Source of the DNA: Nitrosopumilaceae archaeon
GTDB taxonomy: Archaea > Thermoproteota > Nitrososphaeria > Nitrososphaerales > Nitrosopumilaceae
Direction of reading: 5' to 3'
NCBI GenBank assembly: GCA_030041535.1
Contig: JASHNR010000045.1
Coordinates: forward strand, 1-64,000
Length of the DNA: 64,000 nucleotides
Program-made: the position numbers and the translations under genes
Notes under the pieces: model-generated
What the model was told of the DNA's origin: nothing
The model's input: the letters and a program-made list of their open reading frames with translations, nothing else
The model's database searches: none
In this document: one piece after another, positions 1 through 9,001 of the stretch
Layout: each line of letters starts with the position of its first letter
How positions within the stretch are numbered: the stretch's first letter is position 1

Positions 1-380
1 TTAATTTACTTTATCATTGTTCTAGATTTTTCCTCTATAATTCAAATTCATAAAATAACTTCAATATTTCCAAAGATTTTGTTTATTACTTGTAATCGTT
101 TCGCCCAATCCATTACACATTCAGAGTTATCTTCCCTATTCACCAATATGGGTCTGCCCGATGAATCTAGATACGCTATAAACATCGATTGGATCGCTAA
201 CAAGTTCCTGAAAAAGTTTATGCCAAAAAACTGTTATACTAACACTTCAAACTGCGTTTTAAAATGGGGAATTAAACTAACTAGACAAAGCTCCTCAAGG
301 GCATCATCTCAAATCTTACAAGTTCCAATACAATATAGTCCTAAATGATTCAAAAATTTCAAGTGTAAAAATAGTAATAA
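1..380. other. stretch without a supported gene
   Basis: AT-rich sequence to the left of the Argonaute gene. One open frame on the plus strand (79-348, TTG start, 89 codons) has no recognisable domain, signal or membrane segment and no good start context, so it is not called as a gene. It could be the remnant of a decayed reading frame in the accessory island. No tRNA, repeat array or inverted repeat was seen. Confidence 0.4.
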
Positions 381-1967
381 TCACATGTAATACAGATACT
401 CATGTCTAGGATTGATTGACTCAGGTAAACTTGCCATAACCTCACCTACCCTTTTAGAGAACAATAATGTGATTGGTTTTGCAAGACTAAATTCTGCACT
501 GTTCCAATTCATTTTACTTAATGCGAGTATCTCGGTAAGTATCACATCAGGTGGAGAGTCTCCATGATGCTCCAATATATCCAATGGTAATGGAATATGC
601 GCTCCAGGATAAGTTCTAAGATAGGGAGTAAATCCTCGGGTGTATAGTAGATAGTTAGATTTGCCAAGTTGTATTACAGTACCGCGTAGCGGAGGAAATT
701 GACCATATCTAAAGAAGCGTATATCACGTTCACCAATTGCAACGAGATCATGCATCTTAATTTCTTTTAATGCATTCTCAAATCCTTTTTTTTCACCTTC
801 CCAATATTTTGATGACTTATGTACTACTACACGAAGCGGAGGTTGTCCAATCCTGTTTGAATAAAGTTCAATTGCTTTCTTCAACAATGCTTCTGCACCC
901 TTTTCATCTAGATGTGGAGAGCGATCCTGGTAAGTATCCCATTCGAATCTATCACCTCTTATTATCAAGCCTTCTCCAGTGTAAGTAAATACTTGAGCCA
1001 TACTGGTTCTCATTCTATTTTCATCATCCGTTAGATCCTTGAAGAAAGTAATTCCTACATAACATGTACCTATTTTCATTCTAGTCATAGTCCATGGAAA
1101 TCCACTACCTTTGTAATGTAAGGCAACTGAAAAGTTCCATGCAATCGTTGCTAGGTCTTGACGCTTTTCTTTTTCATCTTCTTTCAGAGTGTATGTTGTA
1201 GAAGGCCACACAATTTGTGTCGGCATGCCAAAAGTCATTGCTTCTGCCTTTAAAGCTCGCCAGAAATTTGTAACTTCAATATCTTTTTCTATAATTTTCA
1301 ATGCCTCAGCTTCGAAGTTATCCAAGAAAGATTGTTTTTTACCTGTTGCATCTGGTGTAAGATGATGTTTTAGAGTTTCTGCCAAATCTCCCCTTTTTGG
1401 CTTTTTCTTAACTTTTGTAATGCCAGCTGATGTTCTTTTAACTACGCATGAATCTACAATATCTTGTGGTAATGCACAGATAACAACATTTGGTTTTGGC
1501 ACTCTTTCACTAATGTTTTCTATTTTATCGATAAACAGTTTTACTGCATTTTCTACACGTTTTTCAAATATAGGTTGTTCAATTGCTCTTTTCAGATCTA
1601 AAGTTGTGATAGTTTCATTAAGATCATCTGATAAAGTTAGAAAACAATTGAATGCGTCCTTAAAACCAGGAAAAGGAGGATGTTGAAACGGGTTATCGTT
1701 TGAACTAGAAACTTTGTTCATTAAACTTTGCAAGAATCTTTTCGCTTGCCCTATTGTTTCACCTGTACCTATTATTCCAACAGATATAGATGTAGGATTA
1801 GGTATTTTTGGATCTGTTCTTAAAGGTCCATACAAGGTTAACCCCATCTTTGGATCAATGTGAGTTTTACCATCTCCAAAAATTAATAGAGGTTCAGGGA
1901 TGTACCAGCTCTGGAATTTCTTGTTACTTTGAAGACTAACATGTTTAGGTTCTTGAGGTACGGTCAT
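381..1967 (-). CDS. short prokaryotic Argonaute (MID-PIWI), catalytically inactive, SPARTA subunit
   Basis: The 528-residue protein has only MID and PIWI regions and lacks PAZ, the length and layout of short pAgos. MID-like strands lie around residues 60-255 (for example NVVICALP near 160 and PTQIVWP near 249). The PIWI part spans about 275-528, with CYVGITFF at 302-309, VVHKSSKYWEGE at 381-392, KMNWN at 485-489 and PITLLFSKRVG at 498-508. In active Argonautes the first catalytic Asp follows the strand at CYVGI; here Thr307 stands there, so target slicing is not expected. Family knowledge: short pAgos bind a guide RNA and a complementary DNA target and switch on a partner effector. The start codon overlaps the stop of the TIR-APAZ gene (ATGA), so the two are translationally coupled. 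Confidence in the family is high; the RNA-guide/DNA-target preference is inherited from characterised SPARTA. Confidence 0.9.
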   Translation of the reverse strand: MTVPQEPKHVSLQSNKKFQSWYIPEPLLIFGDGKTHIDPKMGLTLYGPLRTDPKIPNPTSISVGIIGTGETIGQAKRFLQSLMNKVSSSNDNPFQHPPFPGFKDAFNCFLTLSDDLNETITTLDLKRAIEQPIFEKRVENAVKLFIDKIENISERVPKPNVVICALPQDIVDSCVVKRTSAGITKVKKKPKRGDLAETLKHHLTPDATGKKQSFLDNFEAEALKIIEKDIEVTNFWRALKAEAMTFGMPTQIVWPSTTYTLKEDEKEKRQDLATIAWNFSVALHYKGSGFPWTMTRMKIGTCYVGITFFKDLTDDENRMRTSMAQVFTYTGEGLIIRGDRFEWDTYQDRSPHLDEKGAEALLKKAIELYSNRIGQPPLRVVVHKSSKYWEGEKKGFENALKEIKMHDLVAIGERDIRFFRYGQFPPLRGTVIQLGKSNYLLYTRGFTPYLRTYPGAHIPLPLDILEHHGDSPPDVILTEILALSKMNWNSAEFSLAKPITLLFSKRVGEVMASLPESINPRHEYLYYM

Positions 1968-3418
1968 TCTTCTGTTTCTTCCTCTTCCTCATTTTCAATT
2001 TCATCCATATTGAAATCTGCTTTTGTATCGTCTTCTGCTACCTCAAACACTTTTTGTATTGAGAGTTGATCACCATCTATTCCAACTGATATGTCAGAAA
2101 CTGCTGGAGTTATATCTACATCAAGTTGAAGGCCATCTGCAAGTTTAATTGAGATTTTATCTTGTCCTTTTGAAAGAACATAACACCAGAAACGAATGTG
2201 GTAAAATACAGAGGAATTGTATTCATTATGAGTCCATTTTGACGAAAGCGAGCCTATTTCCCGAGGAGAAATAGAATGTTCACCGTCAAAAGTAAAAGTC
2301 CAACCAGGTACCAGTTGTAAGAATATTTCATTATTTATTATCAGGAAGTTGGTTTGGATTGACTGATGTGCCCAAAATATCTTTCCTTCTTTGCCTTTTT
2401 TATATTGCTTAACAACTGCTCTAGTTGATTTTCGTTCTCCAGTATTCCACTCAATTTCTCGATTTCCTCCTCCATAAGGCCTAAAATAGAATCGTTTATG
2501 TTTCTCATCAAAATACAAATCTAAATTTCTACAATGATTTCTAAGAGCACGATTTAACATTTCTATTAGTCCATTTTTTTTATCTAGGTTATTCAACCAG
2601 GGTGTTATTTCATTTTTTTCAATAGAATCAGCAATTAACAATTCTCGAAAAGGGCATGATTTGTCATGTAAATCACAGAATGAATAAAGTAAATCATTTC
2701 GTAACATGAAGGTCGGAAATATTCCTTTGACACTTCGAGTCAGATGGTAAAAAACATCTTTGTGAGTTGATGAAACAGGACCATTCCAGATATGTCGTGG
2801 AATATGAGAAATGGGAAGTAAATTACTGGCAAGTTGTTCTTCTACCTCATCAGCATATTCAATTGGGAATAAAGCGTCGGTAGAAAGTATGTTTAGAGAA
2901 GAAGGTTTCATCGTTCCACGAGGTAGTTTTTGGTTTTTTAAAATGGCAACGAGTTTATTGTATGATTTTTTGTATTCGAGATTATCTCTACAGTATAATA
3001 CATTTCTAATTTTCAGAGATGGGGGAATCTCACAATTTCCTAACCACAAAGGTATTACGAATCCCTTTTTTCCACTAGGGTCATTGTAAACTGCCATGGT
3101 CCATTCCATTTTTGGCCATTCCTCATTGATAGAATTTGGAGATAGAACTACCCCCACGAATCTTGATCTTTGCATTGCATAATCTAACTTTAGTACGATA
3201 TTCTCTCCCGGTATGACATCCCAGTCATCAAAAAACACCTTAAGATTCCGATCATTGTAAGTTTCATTCTCGACGGATTCTGCTAATTTTTCAACCCATG
3301 GTTTGTCTCCACTGTTATGGCAGAGAAAAATATCATACTCTTTATCCTGTGGCACGTCATGATCGTGATTTGTTATGTTAAAACGTATACAGAGAATAAG
3401 ATCTAAACCTTTTGTCAA
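1964..3418 (-). CDS. TIR-APAZ effector subunit of a SPARTA system
   Basis: The N-terminal TIR domain covers about residues 27-160: EYDIFLCHNSGD at 27-38, FFDDWDVIPGE at 62-72 and SPNSINEEWPKMEW at 93-106, where Glu105 is the expected catalytic NADase glutamate. Residues about 170-455 form the APAZ region that docks onto a short Argonaute. The last about 25 residues are very acidic (MDEIENEEEEETEE at the end). Known SPARTA complexes oligomerise through TIR after guide/target binding and hydrolyse NAD(P)+, killing or stalling the cell when invading DNA is sensed. The gene precedes and overlaps the Argonaute gene by 4 bases. The longest frame starts at TTG 3418; a GTG at 3355 (MPQDKEYDIF...) would start just before the TIR fold and is as likely. 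A GATC-rich, palindrome-bearing control region lies upstream. Confidence 0.9.
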   Translation of the reverse strand: MTKGLDLILCIRFNITNHDHDVPQDKEYDIFLCHNSGDKPWVEKLAESVENETYNDRNLKVFFDDWDVIPGENIVLKLDYAMQRSRFVGVVLSPNSINEEWPKMEWTMAVYNDPSGKKGFVIPLWLGNCEIPPSLKIRNVLYCRDNLEYKKSYNKLVAILKNQKLPRGTMKPSSLNILSTDALFPIEYADEVEEQLASNLLPISHIPRHIWNGPVSSTHKDVFYHLTRSVKGIFPTFMLRNDLLYSFCDLHDKSCPFRELLIADSIEKNEITPWLNNLDKKNGLIEMLNRALRNHCRNLDLYFDEKHKRFYFRPYGGGNREIEWNTGERKSTRAVVKQYKKGKEGKIFWAHQSIQTNFLIINNEIFLQLVPGWTFTFDGEHSISPREIGSLSSKWTHNEYNSSVFYHIRFWCYVLSKGQDKISIKLADGLQLDVDITPAVSDISVGIDGDQLSIQKVFEVAEDDTKADFNMDEIENEEEEETEE

Positions 3419-3479
3419 AAGTATATTTTTCTGAGATCAGTAATTTACGAACAGAAATTGTAAAAATACACATAACAGA

Positions 3480-3494
3480 GATCAATTATTGATC
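3480..3494. promoter_or_regulatory. inverted repeat upstream of the SPARTA genes
   Basis: The 15-base sequence GATCAATTATTGATC is a perfect 7+1+7 inverted repeat about 60 bases upstream of the longest TIR-APAZ start. It lies inside a 102-base stretch (3435-3536) with five GATC sites. The form is that of an operator; the binding protein is unknown. Confidence 0.4.
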
Positions 3495-3636
3495 GCTCTG
3501 ATCCTCTGCTATGAGAAAAAACTATTATTTTAGATCAGATTTTAATTCTACAAGTTATACAAATATCTAAAATCCACAGAAGTTCCGAATCTGGTAGGAC
3601 TCGTCATTTCTAGTGTACACATACACGACATAATTC

Positions 3637-6294
3637 CTATGTTTTGTTTTTCGAAGGATATGCAGCATCTGATGCTTTACCTCTAGACATGTCAAATAGA
3701 ATATTAACAATGTTCAGAGGTTCTATCCTACCCTCCTTGTTATGCTTTGTTCTGAATATTGTTTTGACGGTAGCTATTGCATCTAGAACAAAAGAATCCA
3801 GAGCGTAAGATGAATGATTTTGTGCGGCATCTTTTGCCTTGTTCACAGTATTTGCCCATTCTTTTTGTTTGCTAATGGTAACATAGATTGCATTTTCATC
3901 TCTGTTAGTATTGTAGCCTAGCAACTGATTAATTCCTTTATGATAGTAATTTTCACCATCCCATATCTTAAATTCCACAACGATAACTTCAGATGGATTA
4001 TCAGGGTTTTTTATATGGATGTCAGTGTTTCCTTCAAGTCTTATTGTTTCAGATGTTACTCTTCCATCAAAAATCAAATCTAAATGTGATTTGAAATAGT
4101 CTCTGAACTGGTTTTCATTAAAATGAGAAAAAGAAGGAGAATTTTCTTCTAACTGAAGTCCGATTTTACAAATATTTTCTAAAACTTCATCGAGAAAAGA
4201 TTTTCGAGTTTTTATTTCTGAGTTAGCTTCATTAGATGCTTGTAAGAGGCTTTCCTGCATAAATCTGATCATATTTTGATTCTTCTCCAAGTTTTCCTTT
4301 GTTCTCTTGTAATCCAATAAAAGCAGTTTTACATTTATGTTAAATTTCTCGGTAACTACTGTATCACCATATTTTTCTTTTAATTTAGCAAGTAATTCAT
4401 GAGATGCATCTAATTTTCCCCAATCCTGAAGCAAATCAGAATACCACAATCCCATGTCTCGTTCGTCCTTTTCATTTTTCATTAATTTTTTATATAGTTC
4501 TTCAGATTTTTTGAAATACTCTTCTCTTTCTTGATCTTGTTTACTTAATCCCATTAGGTGTTCATAGTCTGCGTTAAGTTGATCAGAAAGAATTGAAGGA
4601 TTTGGCAGTTCGGGAATTCCCTGTACTCCATGTTGCGATTTCGGTAACAAATCAATAAAATTTTTTAGGTTAAATGCTGCTTTCCCGTATTGTTCACGTT
4701 TCTTTGTCGGATCTTGTTCCTCATTTGCTAAAGATTGATAATATATCGCGGCACTTGCGCCTGCCATCTGATGGTCTTCATATTGAGTAAAGTATTCCAT
4801 TGCTATCTTTGCAGGTTCTTTTTCTCGTGTTCTAGATGCTATTACAAAACTAGATCTTGCAATGCAGTCTAATTCTAACTTATTACCTATATTTTTAAAA
4901 TGTTTTGCAGCATCTAATAGTAATTTGATTTGTTTATCAGGATCTCTTTCAAATAATCCTCCAAAATAATAATGGCGACCCATACTTGCGTCATACCAAT
5001 GTTTATTCTCTGAAATTTTGAATTCTTCTGCTGCAAGTTTATAGTTTTCAATGCTTTTTTGAATATTTTTTGAAAGTCCTGCTCTGACAAACAATGAAAT
5101 GCCGTTTGTTTGATGATACATCTCAGTTTGTTCAGATAATTTGTAATACTCTCCTGCTTTCTTTAGATATTCTAACTGTTGGTTGGGATCGCTAACGGTA
5201 CCAAATGATGCATAATTTGCTAATGCCAACATGTGATGATGCATTTCTGTCTTATCACTTTTTTTAAACCACTCAGCTGATTCGAAAAAATCCTTAGCTG
5301 ATTGTAATAAATTTTTTCTAGTCTTGGCCAGCCGGAGACAGATAAGACCATTCACTTTTGACGCTTTTTTTATAGCATTACCTTTTTTGTAATGCTCAAC
5401 AGCTTTTCTCAAAATCGGGATTTGTTTAGATATGTCTTCCTCATAAAGACCCTTTTCATATTGGTAATCGCCTAATGTTGAAAAGTAATCATGTTTTTCT
5501 TTTGTTTTCTCTAATAATCTTACAGCTTCATAAATTAATTTCAAACGTTCTTCATGGTTCTTGTTTTGATTTGCTAACCGTTGATAATAATTTGCCATTA
5601 CATAGGTCTCCAATTCAGATGCGTGTCCTTTCTTGAATTCTTCTGCAGTTTTTTTAACTAAATCAATAGCATCAGCAGGTTTGCTATTGGGAACTTGTGC
5701 TGAATAATACATTCCCATGGCCTGATGATGTAGATTCATTGCTCCAATTTCTTTGAAAATATTTGCTGCCTTCAAATCAATTTCTATTCGTTTTTCATTC
5801 GTCGTAGCCTTTCGTTTACCCATTTCATATGCTTCAGCAGCAAGCTGGCTTTTTCGATATCCTAGTTTTTCAAACTGTTCTCCGATGTACTTGTACATAT
5901 CTGCCTGTTGATCTCCAATGAGATAATTTACCTCATGCAACTTGAGAGCAAGTTCATCTCCAAGGTCCTTGTATGCCTGGTTTATCTCTGGTCGTAATTT
6001 ACTTGCATCTTTCGGATCTTTATTTTTCCTTGTGAGTAGAACTTGTATATTTGCGATTTTTCTTTCAACGTCAGTGTATTTTTCATTTTTAAAAATTTCA
6101 GTCCATATGTAGATCTCTTTGCCAAAATCTCCTTTCAAGCCATAATTGATTGCTTTTATGATGTCTTGGTAGAATTGTTTTTCTTCTTCTGAGGTTGCCT
6201 TTTTAAGATATTCTTGTGCTAATGCCAAGGAAAATTCAGAGTTGATAAAGATGATAGAGTATTCAAGCTCACTCAATTTGGTTACATTTGACAT
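3637..6294 (-). CDS. TPR-repeat protein with C-terminal PD-(D/E)XK nuclease domain
   Basis: The protein has 885 residues. About residues 60-580 are helical repeats of TPR type, seen as recurring A-YY-A / EEFKK / AAKHFK-like helix pairs spaced 35-40 residues. A charged coiled-coil-like stretch follows at about 600-720. The C-terminal domain (about 725-850) shows PD-(D/E)XK motifs: Asp758 in GNTDIHIK, Glu774-Phe-Lys776 in VVEFKIWDGE and Gln790 in INQLLGY, as in Mrr/RecB-like nucleases. I infer that the TPR part senses a partner or ligand and the C-terminus cuts DNA. It sits 218 bases upstream of the SPARTA pair on the same strand, but has its own GATC-rich upstream region. ATG start at 6294. 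No exact family name is offered. Confidence 0.75.
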   Translation of the reverse strand: MSNVTKLSELEYSIIFINSEFSLALAQEYLKKATSEEEKQFYQDIIKAINYGLKGDFGKEIYIWTEIFKNEKYTDVERKIANIQVLLTRKNKDPKDASKLRPEINQAYKDLGDELALKLHEVNYLIGDQQADMYKYIGEQFEKLGYRKSQLAAEAYEMGKRKATTNEKRIEIDLKAANIFKEIGAMNLHHQAMGMYYSAQVPNSKPADAIDLVKKTAEEFKKGHASELETYVMANYYQRLANQNKNHEERLKLIYEAVRLLEKTKEKHDYFSTLGDYQYEKGLYEEDISKQIPILRKAVEHYKKGNAIKKASKVNGLICLRLAKTRKNLLQSAKDFFESAEWFKKSDKTEMHHHMLALANYASFGTVSDPNQQLEYLKKAGEYYKLSEQTEMYHQTNGISLFVRAGLSKNIQKSIENYKLAAEEFKISENKHWYDASMGRHYYFGGLFERDPDKQIKLLLDAAKHFKNIGNKLELDCIARSSFVIASRTREKEPAKIAMEYFTQYEDHQMAGASAAIYYQSLANEEQDPTKKREQYGKAAFNLKNFIDLLPKSQHGVQGIPELPNPSILSDQLNADYEHLMGLSKQDQEREEYFKKSEELYKKLMKNEKDERDMGLWYSDLLQDWGKLDASHELLAKLKEKYGDTVVTEKFNINVKLLLLDYKRTKENLEKNQNMIRFMQESLLQASNEANSEIKTRKSFLDEVLENICKIGLQLEENSPSFSHFNENQFRDYFKSHLDLIFDGRVTSETIRLEGNTDIHIKNPDNPSEVIVVEFKIWDGENYYHKGINQLLGYNTNRDENAIYVTISKQKEWANTVNKAKDAAQNHSSYALDSFVLDAIATVKTIFRTKHNKEGRIEPLNIVNILFDMSRGKASDAAYPSKNKT

Positions 6295-6427
6295 AGATTA
6301 CACGATTAATCTAGGTGGATCATATTGTTACTTAAAGTTAAGAACGAGTAGAGATCCTAGAGATCTGACATTCTAATACTCTGGTAATTCTTCAAAATCA
6401 GGTTTATTGAAAAGTTTTGAAAAGATT

Positions 6428-6688
6428 TCAGGCTTCCATCTTTTGTATCTTCGAAACTATATCCTTGCCCTTCTTTGTCACAGAATAGATCTTACCGACC
6501 TTCTGTTTTGGAGTCAGACACACAACTATTCCTTTGTCTTCTAGCTCTGTAATTGCCCTGCTTATGTTTGCCAGATTCAAATCTAGATCTTTTGCAAGAA
6601 AAGTGGGTGTTCTAGGAGTATCAAGCTTCAAAATAACTGCCTTTCTTGTTTTGCTGGCAATAACATAACTGACATCATTCCATGACAT
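6428..6688 (-). CDS. winged-helix transcriptional regulator
   Basis: An 86-residue single-domain protein with the MarR/ArsR-like winged-helix pattern. The recognition-helix region is TFLAKDLDLNLANISRAITELEDKG (about residues 29-53, described here by its pattern), followed by a wing (IVVCLTPKQKVGKIYSVTKKG). It is transcribed divergently from the secreted-protein gene at 6771, and the 82-base gap between them carries three copies of an ATTATCA motif. This suggests it controls that gene, itself, or both. The same regulator plus secreted-protein layout recurs at 22839/23175. The ligand is unknown. Confidence 0.75.
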   Translation of the reverse strand: MSWNDVSYVIASKTRKAVILKLDTPRTPTFLAKDLDLNLANISRAITELEDKGIVVCLTPKQKVGKIYSVTKKGKDIVSKIQKMEA

Positions 6689-6723
6689 TCAGGCATGCTT
6701 CAGTATCGGTTTATATCCGCCCT

Positions 6724-6755
6724 ATTATCATTTAATTATCAATCTATTATCAATC
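6724..6755. repeat. three direct ATTATCA motifs in a divergent promoter
   Basis: ATTATCA occurs at 6724-6730, and ATTATCAATC at 6735-6744 and 6746-6755, the starts being 11 bases apart. They lie just upstream of the TTG start at 6771, between a winged-helix regulator and a secreted-protein gene. The helical phasing suggests an operator for the regulator. Confidence 0.45.
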
Positions 6756-6770
6756 CTTAAATAAGAAATT

Positions 6771-8240
6771 TTGATCAAACTACCATTGTTCAAGATAGTA
6801 TTTGCAATAGCTCTTATTTTCTTGAGTCTTTCAATAATACCTGTAAGTGCTCAGACACTAGAACAGCAATTGCAGTCTGCTAGAGAAACATATCCCACTG
6901 GAATTGCTGCAAACGGTCTAAATTATGCAAATAACTATGCGCACTACACCGTTAACACAAATGCAGTAATTGGTATTGCACACATTAATTCCATTAGCGT
7001 CAATCCGCCTAATTCAGGTGCTGGCCTGCAACTAAATGTCGTATTACATGTAATAACAACCAATGGAACTACGGACTATTGGTTGCAAAATGTTATTCAG
7101 TTTGGAGACACAAATTCTCAAACTGCAAATTTTTTGGACAATATATGGAATCTAAGTAATCCTGAAGATACTTCACAAATCTGCGCACACACGAATATTC
7201 TTAAGCATATAGTCTGTAAAATATTGGGGGTTTATGCTACACCTACCACACAATTCGTGTATCAGCTACCGTTCACGGAAGAACTTGCCATAAGTGAAGA
7301 AACCATTCTGGGAAAGGGAGTTCAAATACAATTTATGTACAATGGAGAGGGTAAAGCAAGTCTATATGATAACAGAATGATAACAATTCCAAACATAACT
7401 TCGGCTTCGCTTTTAATCACTGCAGATAATACTACAAATATTGGCCTCAATTATGATGCAGAATTTGTATTTGGAGGAATAGGGAATGGAGAGACTGGCA
7501 ATTTCAATGCAATGAACTCAACCTTGGGCCTTGTCTACAATGACGGTAGCATTAATTTAGCACAATGGGAGACATTTCCAAGTTATAATAATGATGGATA
7601 CGATACTGCAGAAACTGCCCAAAACATATACTCTACAATAAACTCTCAGAATAATGGAACTGCATTAGTAGAGCTAGGAAACCCCCAAAATCAAAACACT
7701 GCTATTCAGACAATACCATCAACTCCGCCAACTATAACGAATGGACAACAAACCCAGCCAATCATTAATACACCTTCATATCAACAAAATTATTCTCCAC
7801 TTACAATCTCAACTGATAAACAATTCTACACTCTAGGTGATACCATTGTAATTACTGGCGTGGCAGCATCTGTTTTACCTGGTACTCCTTTAGCTATTGA
7901 GATTTTAGATCCTAACAACAATCTTGTCCAAATGACACAGATCGACGTCCCATCAAATGGACAATTTACAGAATCATTTCTTGCTTCAGGTCCCTTATGG
8001 AAAGCAGATGGAACTTATACCGTAAAAGCTCAAAATGGTGCTCAAAACATTTCAGCACAGACAACATTTGATCTCACTTCCACCTCGCCTCAAATTACGC
8101 CACAGACAACGCCTCAGATCGTGACCCCATCATACAAAGTTCCTGAATTTGGAACTCTCACATCAGTTGTATTTTTGATCGGTGTTATCACAACTATGGT
8201 CATTTCTGTCAGGCTCAGGTCAAAAACAACCGGGGTATGA
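6771..8240 (+). CDS. secreted surface protein with Ig-like domain and PEFG sorting signal
   Basis: The 489-residue protein starts at TTG with a clear signal peptide (hydrophobic residues 7-25, cleavage likely after VSA at about 27). The middle is rich in Asn, Thr and Gly, as in archaeal surface proteins. Residues about 343-435 form a beta-rich domain opening STDKQFYTLGDTIVITG, related to a domain in the protein at 23175. The C-terminus has VPEFG at about 457-461, one hydrophobic segment and a basic tail, the tripartite PEFG-CTERM signal handled by archaeosortases in Nitrososphaerota. It is therefore probably exported and anchored at the cell surface. No enzymatic motif was seen. It is divergent from a winged-helix regulator. 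Confidence 0.8.
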   Translation: MIKLPLFKIVFAIALIFLSLSIIPVSAQTLEQQLQSARETYPTGIAANGLNYANNYAHYTVNTNAVIGIAHINSISVNPPNSGAGLQLNVVLHVITTNGTTDYWLQNVIQFGDTNSQTANFLDNIWNLSNPEDTSQICAHTNILKHIVCKILGVYATPTTQFVYQLPFTEELAISEETILGKGVQIQFMYNGEGKASLYDNRMITIPNITSASLLITADNTTNIGLNYDAEFVFGGIGNGETGNFNAMNSTLGLVYNDGSINLAQWETFPSYNNDGYDTAETAQNIYSTINSQNNGTALVELGNPQNQNTAIQTIPSTPPTITNGQQTQPIINTPSYQQNYSPLTISTDKQFYTLGDTIVITGVAASVLPGTPLAIEILDPNNNLVQMTQIDVPSNGQFTESFLASGPLWKADGTYTVKAQNGAQNISAQTTFDLTSTSPQITPQTTPQIVTPSYKVPEFGTLTSVVFLIGVITTMVISVRLRSKTTGV

Positions 8241-8363
8241 TATTACTAGATATATCATTTGGTCACTAATCATTGGTATACAAATCTTTAAATTCCTTAA
8301 CGTGTAATGGTATACAATGAGAGCAGCCAAAAAGAGTCAAAATGGAGATGCGAAAAAGTGCTG

Positions 8364-8597
8364 ATGAAAATAGCTCTAGTTGCTTTTGTGGCACTAGTCT
8401 TCATTGGACTTGGGGTTAGCGGGACAATAAACGCGGCCCTAGCAGGATACCACACGGTAGAGCAAAATCCAGTAGTACAACAACTGCAGAACAAAACAGA
8501 AACTACTCTAAAGGCAGAAATACACACACAACTTGCAAACGTAGAAAATGCCGCGGCAAACGCAGTAGCTCAGAAAATAGGAAGTGCGACCACTTGA
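8364..8597 (+). CDS. small membrane or secreted protein
   Basis: The longest frame begins at ATG 8307, but residues 1-17 of that frame are polar. The ATG at 8364 (or GTG at 8358) begins directly before a hydrophobic segment (IALVAFVALVFIGLGVSGTINAAL), which looks like a signal or anchor. The exported part of about 50 residues is rich in Gln, Ala and Asn with heptad-like spacing. The downstream 67-residue gene overlaps its stop (TTGA), so the two are coupled. A TATA-like TTTAAA lies at about 8287. No function can be assigned. Confidence 0.55.
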   Translation: MKIALVAFVALVFIGLGVSGTINAALAGYHTVEQNPVVQQLQNKTETTLKAEIHTQLANVENAAANAVAQKIGSATT

Positions 8598-8797
8598 TTT
8601 TCTGGTGTAAATGTGGTTGTGCATATAACGACATGTTGAGCCTGAAGGAGCATCAGAGACTAGGATGCTGTGTTGCAACCGGAAAGGAAGCTATCTCTAC
8701 GACATATTCATCACAGATAGAAAAACCCAAAAAGAAAGGTCACTGGTACAATGCAGTACCATACTTTTTTGGAAAAGGAAGGGAGATACCAAAATGA
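8594..8797 (+). CDS. small Cys/His protein, possible zinc finger
   Basis: This 67-residue protein starts at a TTG that overlaps the upstream stop. Residues WCKCGCAYND and KEHQRLGCC give a Cys-rich, His-containing N-terminal half that could bind one zinc ion. The C-terminal half is basic (KPKKKGHW). It is coupled to the small membrane protein before it. The predicted fold is a guess from residue spacing; partner and function are unknown. Confidence 0.5.
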   Translation: MIFWCKCGCAYNDMLSLKEHQRLGCCVATGKEAISTTYSSQIEKPKKKGHWYNAVPYFFGKGREIPK

Positions 8798-9001
8798 CCC
8801 TTCATTTTTATTAAAAATGATATGTTCTATAAGACTCGCTGTCATGAAACAATTTCAGACCTATTAGGAAAATTTGTCAAACGGTCTAGCACCCTTATTG
8901 GGTTTTAATTAAATGGCCAGTCTATTGAAAATGCGCTTTACTAAGACGTATATGACCGAAATTTGATAATTATTTTATACGTATTAGCCCGCTTACCTGA
9001 T

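Noticed and set aside
79-348. 89-codon plus-strand frame at the left edge
   Set aside because: TTG start, no motif, no signal and no context; cannot be told apart from chance in AT-rich DNA.
381-1967. Argonaute as an active slicer
   Set aside because: The first catalytic position is Thr307 in CYVGITFF and the protein lacks PAZ; it fits the inactive short class.
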